In this document: one piece after another, positions 61,556 to 64,000 of the stretch | Layout: every line of letters starts with the position of its first letter | How positions within the stretch are numbered: the first letter of the stretch is position 1 | NCBI RefSeq assembly: GCF_000378465.1 | Contig: NZ_KB899912.1 | Coordinates: 1 to 64,000, forward strand | DNA length: 64,000 bases | Source of the DNA: Elioraea tepidiphila DSM 17972 | GTDB taxonomy: Bacteria > Pseudomonadota > Alphaproteobacteria > Acetobacterales > Acetobacteraceae | Direction: 5' to 3' | Translations under genes and position numbers: made by a program | The notes under the pieces: generated by a model | The model's input: the letters and a program-made list of their open reading frames with translations, nothing else | What the model was told of the DNA's origin: nothing | Databases searched by the model: none

Positions 61556-63187
61556 CTAGCCCGGACGCGAGACTTCCGTCTCCTTCGCCGTGATGAACTC
61601 CAGGAGCGCCGGCGTCCCGCTCCGGGTCTGCTCGATCCCGCGCCGGATCGCCGGCACGATGTCCTCCGGCCGCTCGACCCGCTCGCCGTAGCCGCCGAAG
61701 GCCCGCGCCATGGCCGCATAGTCCCCGGAAATATCGGTGGAACGGTACTTCTCGGTCGAGACCTGCATGATCTTGAGCTCGATCGCCATCGAGAAGTTGT
61801 TCAGCAGGATCGACAGGATCGGGATTCGCTCGCGGACCGCCGTCTCGAAATCCATCCCCGTGAAACCGATCGCCGCATCGCCCCAGACATTGATGCAGAG
61901 CTTCTCCGGCTGGGCGAGCTTCGCCCCCATGGCCAGCCCGAGGCCATAGCCGAGCTGCGTCGTCTTGCCCCAGCCGAGATACGAGAGCGGCTCGGTCGCG
62001 ACCCAGAACGGCGAGAGCTGATCGCGCGGGCTGCCGGCGTCGTGCGTGATGATGGTGTTGCCGACATCGACCGTGCGCATCAGGTCGCGGATGACCCGGT
62101 AGGGCGAGAGCGGCACCGCGTCGCTGTTCAGCTTCGCCGACCACTTCTCCAGCCACGGCGCGCGCACCGAAGCGAGTTCGGCGGCGATGGCCGCGCTGTC
62201 GCGCGCCTCCCGGATCCTGTCCTTCAGCGCCGCGATCAGCGCCTCCAGCGTCAGCGCCGCATCGCCGATCAGGCCGAGCTCGATCGGCACGTCCTTGTTC
62301 AGGTGGTTCGGATCGAGTGTCGCATGGATGATCCGCCTGCCCTTCGGCATCGGCACCGCGAAACTCGATTCCGTGAAGCTGCATCCCACGCCGAGGATCA
62401 CGTCGGCGGACTTCAGCACATGCGGCATCGTCGCCGGCGTGGCGACCCCGCCCGCGCCGGCCGAGAGCGGATGCGTCTCGGGGAAGGCGCTCTTGCCGCC
62501 GAGGCTGGTCGTCACCGGCGCCGCCAGCAGCTCGGCGAGCGCCCGCAGCTGCGGCCAGGCGCGCGCCCAGTGCACCCCCGTGCCGGCGTAGATCACCGGC
62601 CGCTTCGCCTCCGCCAGCATCGTCGCCGCGCGCTCGACATCCGCCGGGTCGGGGCCGTAGCGGGTGGACACCACCGGCGTGTAGTCGAGCGGCTCCGGCA
62701 CCTCCTCGTTGAAGATGTCGGCCGGGATCTCGACCAGGCAGGGGCCGCCGCGGCCGTTGCGCAGGCGCGTGAAGGCGCGGCGCAGGACGTTCGGCGTCTC
62801 GGCCGGCAGCCAGATCGCCTCGGCCGACTTGGTCACCGAGCGCATCGCCTGGGTCGAGTTGAAGTTCGGCTCGAGCTGCGCGAGACGGCGCTGATAGCCC
62901 ATCGGCAGCACCAGCACCGGCACGGACTCGCCGAAGCACTGCGCCACACCGCCATAGGCGTTCTCGGCCCCCGGGCCGTGCTGCATGCAGAACGCCCCGA
63001 GCTTGCGGCCCGAGGAGAGCCGCGACATCGCGTCCGCCATGTGCAGGCCGATGCGCTCCTGGCGCACCATGATCGGGCGGATGTCGATCGCGGCGGCGAA
63101 CTCGATCAGGTGATTGACGGGATAGCCGCAGAGGATCTCGATCCCCTCGCGCTTCATGATCTCGGCGATCGCCTGGCCGACTTTCAC
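61556..63187 (-). CDS. Thiamine pyrophosphate-dependent enzyme (acetolactate synthase-like)
   Basis: 543 residues from a GTG at 63187, chosen because GGAGGGG lies just upstream; an ATG at 63223 would add 12 residues that include that site. The PYR domain has the catalytic Glu in MVRQERIGLHMADAMSRLSSG near 45, then CMQHGPGAENAYGGVAQCFGESVPVLVL. The middle Rossmann domain (RPVIYAGTGVHWA near 195) and the PP domain with GDAAIGFTGMDFETAVRERIPILSILLNN (TPP-Mg motif, near 435) complete the fold. It is not a canonical IlvB, since HGPGAENAYGG and operon context differ. It likely decarboxylates or condenses a 2-ketoacid from the operon's sugar-acid substrate. Confidence 0.88.
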   Translation of the reverse strand: MKVGQAIAEIMKREGIEILCGYPVNHLIEFAAAIDIRPIMVRQERIGLHMADAMSRLSSGRKLGAFCMQHGPGAENAYGGVAQCFGESVPVLVLPMGYQRRLAQLEPNFNSTQAMRSVTKSAEAIWLPAETPNVLRRAFTRLRNGRGGPCLVEIPADIFNEEVPEPLDYTPVVSTRYGPDPADVERAATMLAEAKRPVIYAGTGVHWARAWPQLRALAELLAAPVTTSLGGKSAFPETHPLSAGAGGVATPATMPHVLKSADVILGVGCSFTESSFAVPMPKGRRIIHATLDPNHLNKDVPIELGLIGDAALTLEALIAALKDRIREARDSAAIAAELASVRAPWLEKWSAKLNSDAVPLSPYRVIRDLMRTVDVGNTIITHDAGSPRDQLSPFWVATEPLSYLGWGKTTQLGYGLGLAMGAKLAQPEKLCINVWGDAAIGFTGMDFETAVRERIPILSILLNNFSMAIELKIMQVSTEKYRSTDISGDYAAMARAFGGYGERVERPEDIVPAIRRGIEQTRSGTPALLEFITAKETEVSRPG

Positions 63188-63296
63188 CGCGCCGTCCCCT
63201 CCGTTGTGGCAGCGTTTCGACACGCCTGATGCATCAGCCTAGGCACGGGCGGGCCGGCACCGCAACCCCCTGCCCGACAGCGAATGCCCGGGAAGA

Positions 63297-63323
63297 GCGG
63301 GGGGACGACGGCCGTCCCCCCGC
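63297..63323. repeat. Perfect GC hairpin, GGGGGGACGAC repeat copy 2
   Basis: An 11-bp perfect stem (GCGGGGGGACG at 63297-63307 with 63313-63323) and a 5-nt loop, followed by a poly-C run. It shares its core with the hairpin at 35256-35282. It lies between divergent genes, where a terminator is not expected, which favours a dispersed palindromic repeat. Confidence 0.5.
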
Positions 63324-63370
63324 CCCCCCCCTCCACTACCGAAGACCGGCCGCTGGGCTATGCTCGGGGC

Positions 63371-64000
63371 ATGATTCTCTCAGGGACATCGCGCTTGGCC
63401 GGCGTGCTGGGCTGGCCGGTCGCGCACTCGCGCTCGCCGCGCCTGCACGGGTTCTGGCTCGAACGCCACCGCATCGACGGCGCCTACCTGCCGCTGCCCG
63501 TGCGGCCCGAGCGCTTCGCCGCGGCCGTGCGCGCCCTGCGCGACCTCGGCTTCCAGGGCGCCAACGTCACCCTCCCGCACAAGGAAGCGGCCTTCGCCGT
63601 CTGCGACACGGTCGACGCGACCGCGCATCGCGCCGGCGCGGTCAATACGCTGGTGTTTCGTGCCGATGGCGCGATCACCGGCTCGAACACCGATGGCTGG
63701 GGCTTCCTCGCGGGGCTGCGCCAGGCCGCGCCGACGATCGACATCGCCGCAACGCCCGTCACCGTGCTCGGCGCCGGCGGCTCGGCCCGCGCCATCGCCG
63801 CCGCCCTGCTCGATGCCGGCTGCCCGCGCCTCACCTTCGTCAACCGCACGCGCGAGCGCGCCGAGGCGCTCCGCGCCGCGCTCGGCGGACCTGTGCAGGC
63901 CGCCGGCTGGGACGAGGCGCCGGCGCTGCTCCCCGCCACGCGCCTGCTGATCAACACCACCTCGCTCGGCATGAAGGGCACGCCCTCGCCCGACCTGCCG
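63371..64000 (+). CDS. aroE: Shikimate dehydrogenase (partial, runs off window)
   Basis: 210 codons are visible before the window ends. It reduces 3-dehydroshikimate to shikimate. The N-terminal domain has LAGVLGWPVAHSRSPRLHGFWLERHRIDGAYLPLPV (substrate Ser pair SxS), then GFQGANVTLPHKEAAF (catalytic Lys), AGAVNTLVF and SNTDGWGFLAGL (conserved Asp). The NADP-binding motif VLGAGGSARAIAAALLDAG follows near 140, then NRTRERAEAL. LINTTSLGMKG at the end is typical. In alphaproteobacteria aroE often leads into coaE and dnaQ, beyond this window. Confidence 0.96.
   Translation, partial: MILSGTSRLAGVLGWPVAHSRSPRLHGFWLERHRIDGAYLPLPVRPERFAAAVRALRDLGFQGANVTLPHKEAAFAVCDTVDATAHRAGAVNTLVFRADGAITGSNTDGWGFLAGLRQAAPTIDIAATPVTVLGAGGSARAIAAALLDAGCPRLTFVNRTRERAEALRAALGGPVQAAGWDEAPALLPATRLLINTTSLGMKGTPSPDLP

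Noticed and set aside
61556-63187. Canonical acetolactate synthase large subunit (ilvB)
   Set aside because: No ilvH neighbour, different conserved segments and a catabolic operon context; kept as a general TPP enzyme.

Overview
This window is very GC-rich, gene-dense bacterial DNA whose genes are almost all chromosomal in type. GapR (DUF2312), an ATP12-type F1 chaperone, an AapQMP-type amino-acid transporter, a NrsF-type anti-sigma factor and heterotetrameric sarcosine oxidase together point to an alphaproteobacterium, probably Rhodospirillales/Acetobacterales (Acetobacteraceae-like). That placement is inferred from gene content; no rRNA is present.

Layout. 1-5.8 kb: a transposase remnant, tRNA-Ser(GGA), tatA, a fused TRAP permease, a bifunctional penicillin-binding protein and gapR. 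5.8-11.3 kb (minus): a YeeE/YedE transporter, ftsK, a frameshifted small zinc-ribbon gene and lpdA. 11.5-20.2 kb: a GlxA-type regulator divergent from soxBDAG, followed by a polar amino-acid-type ABC importer that has a binding protein and two permeases but no ATPase. 20.2-30.3 kb: a 10-kb island in tRNA-Met bounded by 51-bp direct repeats. It carries an integrase, a toxin-antitoxin pair, an AlpA regulator, a P4-type primase-helicase, a block of unrecognised and largely start/stop-coupled genes, and a terminase-small-subunit-like gene. No capsid, tail, portal, large terminase or lysis gene is visible, so the island looks like a phage satellite (PICI/P4-like logic) and is the most interesting object here.

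30.3-42.7 kb: mnmA, a DASS-type permease, a three-gene phospholipid cluster (CDP-alcohol transferase, CdsA-like, PlsC-like) in which two enzymes carry Asp-to-Asn changes in their signature motifs, a NaChBac-like sodium channel, rlmH, a NadD-RsfS fusion, proA and aapQMP. 42.7-55 kb: a PepSY protein, an ECF sigma/NrsF pair, two strong hairpin repeats, acylphosphatase, ATP12, AsmA, an Rlu-type pseudouridine synthase, rarA, a Deg-type protease and a PAS protein. 54.8-63.2 kb (minus): what looks like one catabolic operon with a TPP enzyme, a sugar-type ABC importer, an enolase-superfamily enzyme and a 2-hydroxyacid dehydrogenase. The window ends inside aroE.

Functional links. soxBDAG and the adjacent importer probably serve methylated-glycine catabolism under the GlxA-type regulator. 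The importer may borrow an ATPase such as AapP, encoded 22 kb away. The sugar-acid operon appears self-contained for uptake and the first catabolic steps.
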